Of a stretch of DNA of 64,000 nucleotides, positions 8,800-17,838 are shown piece by piece. The DNA is from [Clostridium] leptum DSM 753 (GTDB taxonomy: Bacteria; Bacillota; Clostridia; Oscillospirales; Acutalibacteraceae). Position numbers and translations under genes: made by a program. The notes beneath the pieces were generated by a model. That model ran no database searches. It saw only the letters and a program-made list of their open reading frames with translations, and had not been told where the DNA came from. The DNA is taken from the NCBI GenBank assembly GCA_000154345.1, contig DS480348.1:372001-436000 (forward strand), written 5' to 3'. Each line of letters opens with the position of its first letter. The stretch's first letter is position 1.

Positions 8800-9106
8800 A
8801 GATTTGTCCTCCTAGCTTTTGATCAGGTTTTATCAGAATACCGAAACCATCCGGACCGCAGAAATTCAGCGGAGAGCCGAATCTCTGGAAGAGTATGGCA
8901 AAGCTGCCGGCTCCAGTGACGATAATATCTTTATTATACCTCACAGCTTCAAACAGTTTCAAGCTATTTATCTATTTCTTAGCGGGATATCCGGAAAGGT
9001 GGGAGAACACCCGGTGGTTTCGGAGAATTTTAACAGACGCCCTCCGTCCTGCCCGGAGGAAAGGGCAGGACGAAAAATTCCAGGGATCATTTATCCCTGG
9101 AATTTT
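8800..9106. other. Intergenic region: promoter and tandem terminator hairpins
   Basis: It holds the minus-strand promoter for the COG2426 gene (8933-8962), a GC-rich hairpin at 9046-9071 (GTCCTGCCC/GGGCAGGAC), and the terminator at 9073-9108 immediately after the MATE gene. No gene is seen. Confidence 0.65.
8933..8962 (-). promoter_or_regulatory. Sigma-A promoter of the COG2426/flavoprotein unit
   Basis: On the minus strand TTGAAA, an 18-bp spacer, TATAAT. The -10 lies about 130 bp upstream of the TTG start. Confidence 0.65.
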
Positions 9107-9108
9107 TT
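9073..9108 (-). terminator. Terminator of the MATE gene
   Basis: AAAAATTCCAGGGAT, ATTT loop, ATCCCTGGAATTTTTT. It is symmetrical and its right edge overlaps the MATE stop codon; T-runs on both strands make it bidirectional. Confidence 0.88.
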
Positions 9109-10480
9109 AATCGGCTTCAGCCGAACGGTCCACCATCAGGTTTAAGTATTTCCGCTCCCGGATAAAGTAAACCGGCACCAGCAGAATGATGGCGCCGAGC
9201 CAGGCGGCAGGCTCGGCGAGGAAAAGGCCTTCGCCGCCCAGAAACATGGGAAGGGTAAAGGCACAGGCCAGGCGCATCGCCAGCTCCATCATGCCGGAAA
9301 GGAAAGGCGTGATCGTGTCTCCAAGGCCCTGGAGGGCGGAACGGTAAATATTTAATAAGTAGAGAATGGGCAGAAAAACCGCCAAAACGGCCAAATAGCT
9401 CATGGCTACCTGCAAGGCTTCCTGGGCGTTCTCACTGCCGGCGTTGATAAATAGGGAGGTCAAAGGCCGGCTGAAAATCAGCGCCAGGGCCGTGATCGCC
9501 AGAGAGGTGGCGATAGCCAGCACCGTCGCGGCGCGGATTCCCTTTTTGATCCGCTTGATTTTTTCCGCACCCATGTTTTGGCCGGTATAGGTAGCAATGG
9601 AATAGCCGAAGGCGATGGCGGCAAGCTCTAAGGCGCCGTAAAGCTTGTTGGTAGCGGTAAATCCTGCTAAAAAGGCGACACCGTAGGTATTAATGATAGA
9701 CTGGAGCACCATGCCGCCGATGTGGATCACCATATTCTGCACCGCCAGAGGGCTGCCTAGGGAAAACAGCTTTTTCAGCAAGGGCCGGTCAAGCCGCCAA
9801 TCCTCTTTGGAAAATTTCAGCAAGGAGAGCTTCCGGAAACGGTAAGCACAATAGAGGCAGGAGACAAGCTGGGCGGTTACCGTGGCGCCGGCCGCCCCGC
9901 CGATTCCCCAGTGAAAGGCCGCGACAAACAGAAGGTCAAGCCCGATATTCACGGCGCAGGCCACGCCCATGGCCACCAAGGGAGTGGTGCCGTCACCCAG
10001 ACTTCTCAGCACAGAGGCCAGCAGATTATAGGCCATTACCACCGCAAAACCGCCGTAGGAAATCCGCAGGTAAAGCAAGGCCTCGTCTAAGACGGCAGGG
10101 TCTGTGTTCAGCAGCCGCAGCACCGGCTCCGCCAAAATCTGCAGCAGCACCGACATGACCACAGCGATGGCTGCGGCTAAAACAATCGACATGGCGACAG
10201 ACTTCCTCAGCAGTCTGTATTCCTTAGCGCCGAAATGCTGAGCGATTAAAATGGCAAAGCCCTGGGTCAGTCCCACGCAGAAGCCGAGGCAAAACCATAC
10301 CAGCCAGTCGGTAGAGCCTAAGGCCGCCAAGGAATTAACGCCGCAGAATTGTCCCACGATGGCGGCGTCAACCACAGTGTATAAATGCTGAAAAACACCT
10401 CCCAGCATCAGCGGGAGGGCGAATTTAAGAATCAGCTTGGATGGCTTACCGCTGGTCATATCGGTAACGCGGCTCTCCAT
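9107..10480 (-). CDS. MATE family cation-coupled efflux transporter
   Basis: The 457-residue protein has about twelve hydrophobic segments in two related halves, the usual MATE size. The start (GKPSKLILKFALPLMLGGVFQHLYTVVDA, only key part) is the typical NorM/DinF-like N-terminus, with VGQFCGVNSLAALGS and Q-rich GLTQGFAILIAQHFGA following. It is predicted to export drugs or metabolites in exchange for Na+ or H+; the substrate cannot be read. It is monocistronic, with its own terminator. Its promoter and ribosome binding site are overlaid by a perfect 23-bp inverted repeat, suggesting specific repression. Confidence 0.9.
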   Translation of the reverse strand: MESRVTDMTSGKPSKLILKFALPLMLGGVFQHLYTVVDAAIVGQFCGVNSLAALGSTDWLVWFCLGFCVGLTQGFAILIAQHFGAKEYRLLRKSVAMSIVLAAAIAVVMSVLLQILAEPVLRLLNTDPAVLDEALLYLRISYGGFAVVMAYNLLASVLRSLGDGTTPLVAMGVACAVNIGLDLLFVAAFHWGIGGAAGATVTAQLVSCLYCAYRFRKLSLLKFSKEDWRLDRPLLKKLFSLGSPLAVQNMVIHIGGMVLQSIINTYGVAFLAGFTATNKLYGALELAAIAFGYSIATYTGQNMGAEKIKRIKKGIRAATVLAIATSLAITALALIFSRPLTSLFINAGSENAQEALQVAMSYLAVLAVFLPILYLLNIYRSALQGLGDTITPFLSGMMELAMRLACAFTLPMFLGGEGLFLAEPAAWLGAIILLVPVYFIRERKYLNLMVDRSAEAD

Positions 10481-10490
10481 GAAAACAAGT

Positions 10491-10551
10491 CCCCCTTTAT
10501 AATGAATCTCAAAGCCATTTTATTTGGATTTGAGATTCATTATAAAGGGGG
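10491..10551 (-). promoter_or_regulatory. Perfect 23-bp inverted repeat over the MATE promoter and ribosome binding site
   Basis: Arms at 10491-10513 and 10529-10551 are exact inverse complements with a 15-bp spacer. Read on the minus strand, the first arm contains the -10 TATAAT and the second ends in the GGGGG of the ribosome binding site. Transcription is predicted to start near 10532, inside the first arm, so an RNA hairpin is unlikely; a DNA operator is the better reading. No regulator gene is adjacent. Confidence 0.6.
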
Positions 10552-10567
10552 ACCGTTTTAATTTCAA
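10539..10567 (-). promoter_or_regulatory. Sigma-A promoter of the MATE gene
   Basis: On the minus strand TTGAAA, 17-bp spacer, TATAAT; the -10 is part of the inverted repeat described separately. Confidence 0.75.
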
Positions 10568-10681
10568 TAAGTTTGCAAAGAAAAATAAAGAAAATATAAA
10601 GCCGCCATAGAGCGCGTCGGATATCAGGTGCGTCTAGGACGCCGGCAAGGGCTCCAAAGAGAGCCTTGCTGCCCGCGCCGG

Positions 10682-11125
10682 TTACAGCCCGCAGGAGCAG
10701 CTTCCGTCCTCGTGGCTGCATTCCGCTACCGGACCCACGATAGGAAGGGGATCTACCCCGATGCGGGTGTAGTAATCGGAAAGAGCCGCTTTAATAGCCT
10801 GCTCCGCCAAGACAGAGCAGTGTACCTTTACCGGCGGAAGCCCGTCCAGGGCTTCCATAACCGCCTTATTGGTCAGCTTCAAGGCCTCCTCAATGGTTTT
10901 TCCCTTGACCATCTCCGTGGCCATAGAGCTGGTGGCGATGGCGGCGCCGCAGCCGAAGGTCTTGAACTTCACGTCGGTGATGACGCCATCCTTGATTTTG
11001 AGATACATTTTCATAATATCGCCGCAGGTGGGGTTGCCTACCTCGCCGATGCCGTCGGCGTCCGGTATTTCTCCCACGTTTCTCGGATTGGCGAAATGAT
11101 CCATTACCTTTTCACTGTATGCCAT
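10682..11125 (-). CDS. iscU: Iron-sulfur cluster assembly scaffold protein, IscU/NifU-like
   Basis: The 147-residue protein is an IscU-type scaffold that receives sulfide from the cysteine desulfurase and assembles Fe-S clusters in the cytoplasm. The three scaffold cysteines are visible: NPTCGD (about residue 34), TFGCGAA (about 59) and KVHCSV (about 102). The C-terminal Cys-rich tail CSHEDGSCSCGL is common in Clostridial homologues. It starts at ATG 11125 with AAGGAA upstream and lies 288 bp downstream of the iscS gene in the same direction. A weak hairpin (10640-10670) follows the stop. This is the minimal nifS-nifU pair; no iscR is in the window. Confidence 0.93.
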   Translation of the reverse strand: MAYSEKVMDHFANPRNVGEIPDADGIGEVGNPTCGDIMKMYLKIKDGVITDVKFKTFGCGAAIATSSMATEMVKGKTIEEALKLTNKAVMEALDGLPPVKVHCSVLAEQAIKAALSDYYTRIGVDPLPIVGPVAECSHEDGSCSCGL

Positions 11126-11413
11126 AAATATTTCCTTCTTTCTGGATGCTGGAATTTCTATTGTTATGAATCGTTATTAGCTTTAGCCCGATTAGCCGGA
11201 AGAATTTCTAAATAATCAAGGCGCAGGAAACGCCTTGGAGCTTTCACCTTTCGAAGCCGTCGCCTGCTCCGGCCGGCAGAGGCGGAAAACGGTGCTCTGC
11301 GATGGGAATTTGGCCTTTGAAATGGGAAAGCCCTTTTGCGGGTGCTGAAAGCTTCCGGATTTTGGCCTGCTCTCTGACGCATTAAGCCTTCAGAGGGCAG
11401 GGCTTAAGCCGGT

Positions 11414-12619
11414 TTAGCGGTCCTGAAACTGAAAGGGAGGACGGTTTTCCTTTTGAATCCGTTCCCACAAGGGAGACATGCTTCTGAGGCGCTCTACAAT
11501 GGGAGGAAGAACCTCTAAGATGTAGTCTACATCTTCTTCCGTGTTCTCGTCGCTCAGAGTGAGCCGCAGAGAGCCGTGGGCGATTTCGTGAGGCATGCCC
11601 AGGGACAGCAGCACGTGGCTGGGATCCAGGGAGCCAGAGGTGCAGGCGGAACCAGAGGAACCGCAAACGCCCTTCAGGTCCAGGCTCAGCAGAAGGGATT
11701 CCCCTTCGATCCCCTCAAAGCACATATTAAAGTTGCCCGCCATGCGCTTAGTGGGATGGCCGTTCAAATGGGAGCGGTCGATCTTGGAGGCGCCGGCAAT
11801 CAGCTTGTCCCGCAGCTTTGTCAGCCGGGCGACTCTGCCGGGAATGTCTTTTGTGGCTTCCTTTACCGCGGCCGCCAGGCCTACGATGCCCGCGGTATTT
11901 TCCGTGCCGGCCCGGCGGCTTCTTTCCTGGGCGCCGCCGTCGATCAGGTTCTGGAGGCGGACGCCCCTGCGGATATACAAGGCGCCGCAGCCTTTGGGAC
12001 CATGAATTTTATGGCCGGTAAAGGACATCAGGTCAATGCCCTGGGCTTTTACATCGATGGGCACGTTGCCTACCGCCTGGACCGCGTCAGTATGGAACAG
12101 AACCTTGTGCTTTTTGCACACCGCCGCCAGCTCAGGAATGGGCTGAATAGTGCCGATTTCGTTGTTAGCGTACATAATGGTCACCAGAGCGGTGTCATCC
12201 CGGATCGCCGCTTCCAGCTCCTCGGGACGGACGATGCCGTCGCTGTGGACCTCCAACAGAGTGATTTCAAAGCCTTCCTTTTTTAAGGCATCCAGGGAGT
12301 GAAGCACCGCGTGGTGCTCAAACCTGGAGCTGATGATATGTTTTTTCCCCTTTTTCGCCAGCTCATGGGCGGCGCCCTTGATGGCCCAGTTGTCAGACTC
12401 GCTGCCGCCGGAGGTGAAGAAAATTTCGCCGGGCTCCGCGTTGAAGCAGCGGGCAATGTCCTCCCGGGCGGTTTCCACCGCCTTTTTCGCGTCCCGACCC
12501 ACGGAATACAGGCTGGATGGATTGCCGTAGTGCTCTCTATAATAAGGAAGCATGGCTTCCATCACGGACTGCGATACCGCGGTAGTGGCTGAGTTATCTG
12601 CGTAAACAAAACGTTCCAA
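11414..12619 (-). CDS. iscS: Cysteine desulfurase, IscS/NifS family
   Basis: The 401-residue PLP enzyme takes sulfur from cysteine to feed the adjacent IscU scaffold. It begins ERFVYADNSATT, has FEHHAVLHSL, the PLP-lysine region SFTGHKIHGPKG, and the mobile catalytic loop GSSGSACTSGSLDPSH with the persulfide cysteine. The open frame reaches 12679, but the TTG at 12619 preceded by AAAGGTGA agrees with the usual N-terminus. Transcription is from the consensus promoter at 12671-12699, with an inverted repeat in the spacer. Whether it also serves other sulfur pathways cannot be told. Confidence 0.93.
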   Translation of the reverse strand: MERFVYADNSATTAVSQSVMEAMLPYYREHYGNPSSLYSVGRDAKKAVETAREDIARCFNAEPGEIFFTSGGSESDNWAIKGAAHELAKKGKKHIISSRFEHHAVLHSLDALKKEGFEITLLEVHSDGIVRPEELEAAIRDDTALVTIMYANNEIGTIQPIPELAAVCKKHKVLFHTDAVQAVGNVPIDVKAQGIDLMSFTGHKIHGPKGCGALYIRRGVRLQNLIDGGAQERSRRAGTENTAGIVGLAAAVKEATKDIPGRVARLTKLRDKLIAGASKIDRSHLNGHPTKRMAGNFNMCFEGIEGESLLLSLDLKGVCGSSGSACTSGSLDPSHVLLSLGMPHEIAHGSLRLTLSDENTEEDVDYILEVLPPIVERLRSMSPLWERIQKENRPPFQFQDR

Positions 12620-12670
12620 AGCTATCACCTTTTTCTTTAATAAAAGTGTTATGGTTTTGTGATCGATTTT

Positions 12671-12699
12671 AATATACACCTTTTTGGTATAGATTTCAA
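12671..12699 (-). promoter_or_regulatory. Promoter of iscS-iscU with candidate operator
   Basis: On the minus strand TTGAAA, 17-bp spacer, TATATT. The spacer and -10 contain TATACC-AAAAA-GGTGTATA, an imperfect inverted repeat placed where a repressor would block polymerase. An IscR-like regulator is an obvious guess but not shown. Confidence 0.7.
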
Positions 12700-12852
12700 T
12701 AGGGAGCCGGTAAAATTTTTACCAGGTTTTTCTGAATTTTCTGTGAATTACAGGAATAAATTAGGGTTGAAAGCCCCGGTTTGATTAAGGAATCCCAAGA
12801 TGGGCCATGCTAACAGGGAGATATCCGTCAGGACGCCGGCGGAGGCTATCGC

Positions 12853-12881
12853 TTGACAGTCAAGGGAAGTAAGGGTACAAT
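12853..12881 (+). promoter_or_regulatory. Sigma-A promoter of the rnj-gdpP operon
   Basis: TTGACA, 17-bp spacer, TACAAT: near-consensus, about 240 bp upstream of the RNase J start. Confidence 0.8.
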
Positions 12882-13120
12882 AAACATAATATTTGTGTTC
12901 GGAAAAGGGAAACAGCGGCTGCCGTCACTCGCCGCTAGTATTTCCCGGTGATTAGAGTATCATTCAGAGAAAACGCCGGTGAGCGGCGTAAGAGCTGGTA
13001 AAATCGTTTTCGTCATAAATAAAATTTGAAATGTACTTAGCAGAGCGGCCTTTCGCGCTGTGGCACCGTTTGTCGGCCGGAAGGAAAACCGTATCTCAAA
13101 CAATTAATGGAGGTTATTTT

Positions 13121-15193
13121 GTGAGTTTAAATGAAAAAAGAATAAAGCCAGGGGCGGCGAAGCCCATCACTGGGATTAAGCGGCAGCCTGCCAGGAACCA
13201 GATTGGCAAACAGGCCGATCAGGCCCTGTCTACAGCGAGGGAGCCGATTTCCATGCCGGAGGGCGGCGCGGCGGCGGAGGCCAAGCTGTTTGAAAAGGTG
13301 ACCGCGCGCAAGGAGCCCCAGCAGAGGAGAAAATCAACGGGCGCTAAAACCGCCGGAGGCGCGGCAAGGTCTGCGGCAAAGACGGCAGCGAAAAAAGAAG
13401 ACCCAAAGACAGCGGGCAGGAAAAAAGAGAAGGCGGCGCCGGAAAAGAAAGGCGCGTCCAAGACCGCGGCGGAAACGAAAAAAGCGGGCAGAACAACTAC
13501 CCGTACCGCCAAGCGTGGACAAAAAAAGTCCGCTAAGCCTTCGATTAAGGTGACGTTTCTCGGAGGCTTGAACGAAATCGGGAAAAACATTACCCTGTTT
13601 GAGTGCGGCAAGGATATGTTCCTGCTGGACTGCGGCATGACCTTCCCCGATGGAGATATGCTGGGCGTGGATCTGGTGATTCCGGATTTCTCCTATGTGG
13701 AGCGGAACAAGGAAAGAATTAAGGGCCTGGTGATTACCCACGGCCATGAGGATCATATCGGCGCGATCCCTTACCTTCTGAAAACCTTTAACGTACCGGT
13801 TTACGGCACCCCTCTTACCATTGGCCTGGTGAGCGGCAAGCTGAAGGAGCATAACCTGCTTGGAAAGGCCAAGCTGAATACTGTAAGGCCCGGCGACCGG
13901 GTGAAGCTGGGCTGTATGGAGGTGGAGCTGATCCACGTAAATCACTCCATTCCCGACGCGGTGGCTGTGGCGATCCATTCCCCAGCGGGCACGGTGGTTC
14001 ACACCGGCGACTTTAAGATCGACTGTACCCCGCCTCAGGGCGAGATGATCGATTTAGGCCGGTTCGCCGAGCTGGGCAAGGAGGGCGTGCTGGCTTTGCT
14101 GTCCGAATCCACAAACGCGGAGCGCCCGGGCTACACCATGACTGAGCGGAAGGTAGCCGATTCCTTTGAAAACCTGTTTTTAAAGGCGGAGAATAAGCGG
14201 ATCATCGTGGCTTCCTTCGCCTCCAATATCAACCGGATCCAGCAGATCATCCACTGCGCCCAGCGCCACGGCAGAAAAGTAGCGTTTTCCGGCCGCAGTA
14301 TGCTGAATTATGTGTCCATCGCCAACGAGCTTGGTTATATGGACGTTCCGGAAAGCGTAATCATAGATATCGATTTAATCAACCGTTACGCCAAGGATCA
14401 GATTGTGCTGATCACCACCGGCAGCCAGGGAGAGCCCATGTCGGCCCTGGCCCGGATGGCGACCTCCGACCACCGGAAGGTGGAGGTAGGGCCCGACGAC
14501 TTTGTTATCATATCCGCCCGGCCCATCCCCGGCAACGAAAAGACTGTGGGCAACGTGGTCAACGAGCTGATGAAGCGGGGCTGCGACGTGGTTTACGAGT
14601 CTATGTATGAGGTTCACGTCTCCGGCCATGCCTGTCAGGAGGAATTAAAGCTGATGCAGGGCCTGACCAAGCCGAAATATTTCATTCCGGTTCACGGCGA
14701 GCAGAAGCACCTGCATAAGCACGCCCAGCTGGCGGAAAGCATGGGGATTCCCAAGCAGAATATTTATATCGGGGATATCGGCGGCGTGGTGGAGATCAAC
14801 GAGGACTTTATGCATCCTCTGGCGCCGGTTCCCGCCGGCCGCGTCCTGGTGGACGGCTTAGGCGTGGGAGACGTTGGCAGCATTGTGCTTCGGGACCGGA
14901 AGCATCTGGGCCAGGACGGACTGATCGTGGTGGTGGCCACCATCGATTCCAGCGACGGCCATGTGATTTCCGGCCCGGATATTGTATCCCGCGGCTTTGT
15001 CTACGTGCGGGAGTCAGAGCCCCTGATGGATGACATTAAGCGGCAGATTGTTTCTGTCTTTGAAAGCTGCGCCGACCATAAAGTCCACGAATGGGGCGTG
15101 ATCAAGAATAAAGTGAAAGATGATTTAGGAAAGCTTTTGTATGACCGGACCAGGCGGACCCCGATGATTTTGCCGATCATTATGGAGGTCTAA
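13121..15193 (+). CDS. rnj: Ribonuclease J with basic N-terminal extension
   Basis: The 690-residue protein is a metallo-beta-lactamase/beta-CASP ribonuclease acting in mRNA decay and rRNA maturation (endo- and 5' exonuclease). The core starts at about residue 140 (IKVTFLGGLNEIGKN) and has the zinc motif THGHEDHIGA, the VHTGDFKID strand and the PVHGEQKHL motif. Residues 1-140 are a low-complexity Lys/Ala/Arg tail absent from B. subtilis RNase J1. The GTG at 13121 has GGAGG 7 nt upstream and is preferred to the ATG at 13031, which has no site. It is first in a run with gdpP, rplI and dnaB. Confidence 0.93.
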   Translation: MSLNEKRIKPGAAKPITGIKRQPARNQIGKQADQALSTAREPISMPEGGAAAEAKLFEKVTARKEPQQRRKSTGAKTAGGAARSAAKTAAKKEDPKTAGRKKEKAAPEKKGASKTAAETKKAGRTTTRTAKRGQKKSAKPSIKVTFLGGLNEIGKNITLFECGKDMFLLDCGMTFPDGDMLGVDLVIPDFSYVERNKERIKGLVITHGHEDHIGAIPYLLKTFNVPVYGTPLTIGLVSGKLKEHNLLGKAKLNTVRPGDRVKLGCMEVELIHVNHSIPDAVAVAIHSPAGTVVHTGDFKIDCTPPQGEMIDLGRFAELGKEGVLALLSESTNAERPGYTMTERKVADSFENLFLKAENKRIIVASFASNINRIQQIIHCAQRHGRKVAFSGRSMLNYVSIANELGYMDVPESVIIDIDLINRYAKDQIVLITTGSQGEPMSALARMATSDHRKVEVGPDDFVIISARPIPGNEKTVGNVVNELMKRGCDVVYESMYEVHVSGHACQEELKLMQGLTKPKYFIPVHGEQKHLHKHAQLAESMGIPKQNIYIGDIGGVVEINEDFMHPLAPVPAGRVLVDGLGVGDVGSIVLRDRKHLGQDGLIVVVATIDSSDGHVISGPDIVSRGFVYVRESEPLMDDIKRQIVSVFESCADHKVHEWGVIKNKVKDDLGKLLYDRTRRTPMILPIIMEV

Positions 15194-15337
15194 GCCGGGG
15201 AAAGGGGAATATGCCTCCAGCGTGGCTTTGAAGCCGCTGCGCGGCGAAAAGCCATCGGGCAGGTTCTCCCCCGGCGGCTTCCCGCAGCCTTTGGGAAGCC
15301 GCTTTGCGACTACGCTCTGGAAAGGAGGGCGACGCTT

Positions 15338-17302
15338 TTGAAAAAGAGAAGGGTATGGGCGGCATCTCCATATTATCTGATTATCACCGCGGCTATGGTG
15401 GTTATGACATTTATCAGCTATTTTACTGCCAGCCGCAGTGTGTTTTATCTGTTTGCCGCCCTGACCTTAGTCTCCGGCGGGGTGGTGCTGATCACTGTGA
15501 TCCGATTCCGCTCCTACGCTCAGACCGTGCTCCGCAGCGCGTTCAAATCCTTTGACAGGGATCAGGAAAGCTATCTTTCCAAGCTGTCGTTCCCAGTGGC
15601 GATCACGGGAAAATATGACGAGCTGGTTTGGGGCAACAGCCTGTTCAAGGAGATGCTCTGTGAAAATAAGGACTGTGTCGGGGAAAGCATCACCGCCTTT
15701 ACCTCCGGCGTCCGGCTCCAGGACATCGTGAAGGGCAACGGCACAAATATCACCCACAACGGGCTGAAATACACGGTTTACGCGGTGAAGCTGCGAACCA
15801 GCTGTATTTTATATTTTATTGAGGACACCTACTTTAAGGACACCGTAAGAGAATTTCTGGATAGCCGCCCGGCGGTGGCTACCATTATGTTCGATAACCG
15901 GGAGGAGCTGCTGAAGGACGCCAGCGACGGTCAGGGCACCCAGCTGGTGGCCATGGTGGAAAAAACTCTGCAAAAGTGGGTTTCCTCCACCAGCGGCTTT
16001 TATAAAAAGCTCAGCGGCGGCCGTTACCTGATGGTGATGGAGGAGCGGCATCTGCGGCGGTTTGTGGAAGAAAAATTCAGCATTTTAGATGCGATCAGAA
16101 ATATCAAGCTGGATGAGCACCGGTACGCTACGATTTCCATCGGCGTGGGCCGGGGCGGCAAAAGCTTGGCTGAGGATGAGAATTGGTCCCGGAAAGCCCT
16201 GGATATGGCCCTGGGCCGGGGCGGCGACCAGGTGGCGATTAAAAACGGGAACACTTTCGAGTTTTTCGGCGGCGTTTCCAAGGGCGTGGAGCGTCACGAC
16301 AAGGTGCGCTCCCGAGTTATCGCCCTGACCCTAGCGGATAATATCAAAAACAGCGACTGCGTGTTCGTTATGGGACACCAGTTTTCCGACCTTGACAGCG
16401 TGGGAGCCTCCATTGGCCTATGGAGCGCTATTACCAAGGGGCAGGAGAAGCCCTGTTATGTGGTGCTGAACCGGGAGCAGACCCTGGCGGGGGCCCTGGT
16501 GGAGACCGTCGAGAAGGCGGGCAACACCGGAATGTTTTTATCTCCCCGGGAGGCCCTTTCCCTGATTACGGACCGTTCCCTTCTGATTATCGTGGACACC
16601 CATTCCGAGAGCTTTGTGGAAAGCCGGGATCTGTACAAATACAGCAAGCGGACTGTGGTTATCGACCACCACCGCATGATGGTGAAGCATATTGAGAACG
16701 CCATTATTTTTTACCACGAGCCTTACGCCAGCTCGGCGTCCGAAATGGTGACGGAGCTGGTTCAGTATCTGGGAGAAAACGCCATCGGCAGGCTGGAGGC
16801 TGACGCCCTGCTTGCCGGCATTACCCTGGATACTAAGAATTTTGTGCTGAAAACCGGTGTGCGGACCTTTGAGGCGGCGGCGTTTCTGAGAAGAAAGGGC
16901 GCCGATACGGTGGAGGTCAAACGGCTGTTTTCCAACTCCATCGATACCTACCGGGCGAAATACCAGCTGGTTTCCAACGCGGAAATCTATAACAGCTGCG
17001 CCGTTACCGCGGCGGACGAGGATTGTCCGGATATCCGGATCGCGTCGGCTCAGGCGGCGGATGAGCTGCTGGGAGTCCAGGGGGTCAACGCCTCCTTCGT
17101 CTTATACTCGTCGGCGGGCACAGTGAATATTTCCGCCCGTTCCCTGGGCGCCGTAAACGTCCAGGTGGTGATGGAAAAGCTGGGCGGAGGAGGCCATCAG
17201 ACCATGGCGGGCGCCCAGCTCAAGGATACCACCGTCACGGCGGTGAGGGAGCGGCTGATTGAGATTTTGAACGAAACCCAAATACATAAGGAAAATTTAT
17301 AA
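15338..17302 (+). CDS. gdpP: Cyclic-di-AMP phosphodiesterase GdpP (DHH/DHHA1)
   Basis: The 654-residue membrane protein hydrolyses c-di-AMP and so sets cell-wall, potassium and beta-lactam phenotypes. Two N-terminal membrane helices (about residues 10-55) are followed by a PAS-like region, a degenerate GGDEF domain (about 170-300), the DHH domain with GHQFSDLDSVGA, DTHSES and VIDHHR, and DHHA1 ending in GGGGHQTMAGA. All DHH metal ligands appear present. It starts at TTG with AAAGGAGG upstream. The order gdpP-rplI-dnaB is the conserved Firmicute arrangement. Confidence 0.94.
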   Translation: MKKRRVWAASPYYLIITAAMVVMTFISYFTASRSVFYLFAALTLVSGGVVLITVIRFRSYAQTVLRSAFKSFDRDQESYLSKLSFPVAITGKYDELVWGNSLFKEMLCENKDCVGESITAFTSGVRLQDIVKGNGTNITHNGLKYTVYAVKLRTSCILYFIEDTYFKDTVREFLDSRPAVATIMFDNREELLKDASDGQGTQLVAMVEKTLQKWVSSTSGFYKKLSGGRYLMVMEERHLRRFVEEKFSILDAIRNIKLDEHRYATISIGVGRGGKSLAEDENWSRKALDMALGRGGDQVAIKNGNTFEFFGGVSKGVERHDKVRSRVIALTLADNIKNSDCVFVMGHQFSDLDSVGASIGLWSAITKGQEKPCYVVLNREQTLAGALVETVEKAGNTGMFLSPREALSLITDRSLLIIVDTHSESFVESRDLYKYSKRTVVIDHHRMMVKHIENAIIFYHEPYASSASEMVTELVQYLGENAIGRLEADALLAGITLDTKNFVLKTGVRTFEAAAFLRRKGADTVEVKRLFSNSIDTYRAKYQLVSNAEIYNSCAVTAADEDCPDIRIASAQAADELLGVQGVNASFVLYSSAGTVNISARSLGAVNVQVVMEKLGGGGHQTMAGAQLKDTTVTAVRERLIEILNETQIHKENL

Positions 17303-17319
17303 GCGCAGGAGTGAGTATT

Positions 17320-17766
17320 ATGAAAGTGATTTTATTGGCCGACGTTAAGGGCGCCGGAAAAAAGGGCGAGCTGGTCAACGCGTCTGACGGCTATGCCAGG
17401 AACTACCTGATTCCCAGAAAGCTTGCCAAGGAGGCTAACGCCCAGGCGATGAACGAGCTGAAAAATGCCGAGGCCTCTAAGCAGCACAGGATCGAGGTGG
17501 AGAAGGCGAACGCCAGCGAGGCGGCGAAAAAAATCGATGAAAAGACCATCAAAATGACCGCGAAGGCCGGCCAGGGCGGCCGGCTGTTCGGCTCCGTTAC
17601 CGCCAAGGAAATTGCCGAGGAGCTGAAAAAGCAGTACGGCGTGGATGTGGATAAGCGGAAAATCGAGCTGGACGGGAACATCAAGGCGTTCGGCACCTAC
17701 CGCTGCGAGGTCAAGCTTTACACCGGCATCAGCGCCAAGGTGTATGTGGTGGTGACGGAGGCTTAA
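17320..17766 (+). CDS. rplI: 50S ribosomal protein L9
   Basis: The 148-residue protein has the classical L9 N-terminal domain (MKVILLADVKGAGKKGE, then NYLIPRKLA), a long connecting helix rich in Lys/Ala/Glu, and the C-terminal rRNA-binding domain (GRLFGSVTAKEIAEEL). The open frame begins 9 bp earlier at GTG, but ATG at 17320 with AGGAG 9 nt upstream gives the canonical N-terminus. It begins 17 bp after gdpP ends and precedes dnaB in the same operon. Confidence 0.96.
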   Translation: MKVILLADVKGAGKKGELVNASDGYARNYLIPRKLAKEANAQAMNELKNAEASKQHRIEVEKANASEAAKKIDEKTIKMTAKAGQGGRLFGSVTAKEIAEELKKQYGVDVDKRKIELDGNIKAFGTYRCEVKLYTGISAKVYVVVTEA

Positions 17767-17838
17767 GGGCTTCCGCGGGCCGAATGGGACGGATAGGAGA
17801 TATCCGTCCTTTTTCCATCAAAGAGAGGAGGAGAGCGC

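Larger units (their letters stand above)
12620..13120. other. Divergent intergenic region between iscS and rnj
   Basis: It contains the minus-strand iscS promoter (12671-12699) and the plus-strand RNase J promoter (12853-12881). That leaves a leader of about 230 nt before the RNase J start, in which I see no clear terminator or riboswitch. Confidence 0.7.

Noticed and set aside
10491..10551. Invertible promoter flanked by inverted repeats
   Set aside because: The spacer is only 15 bp and contains no promoter element whose inversion would change expression; no recombinase nearby.
13031..13120. Upstream extension of RNase J from ATG 13031
   Set aside because: No ribosome binding site at that ATG; a good GGAGG lies 7 nt before the GTG at 13121.
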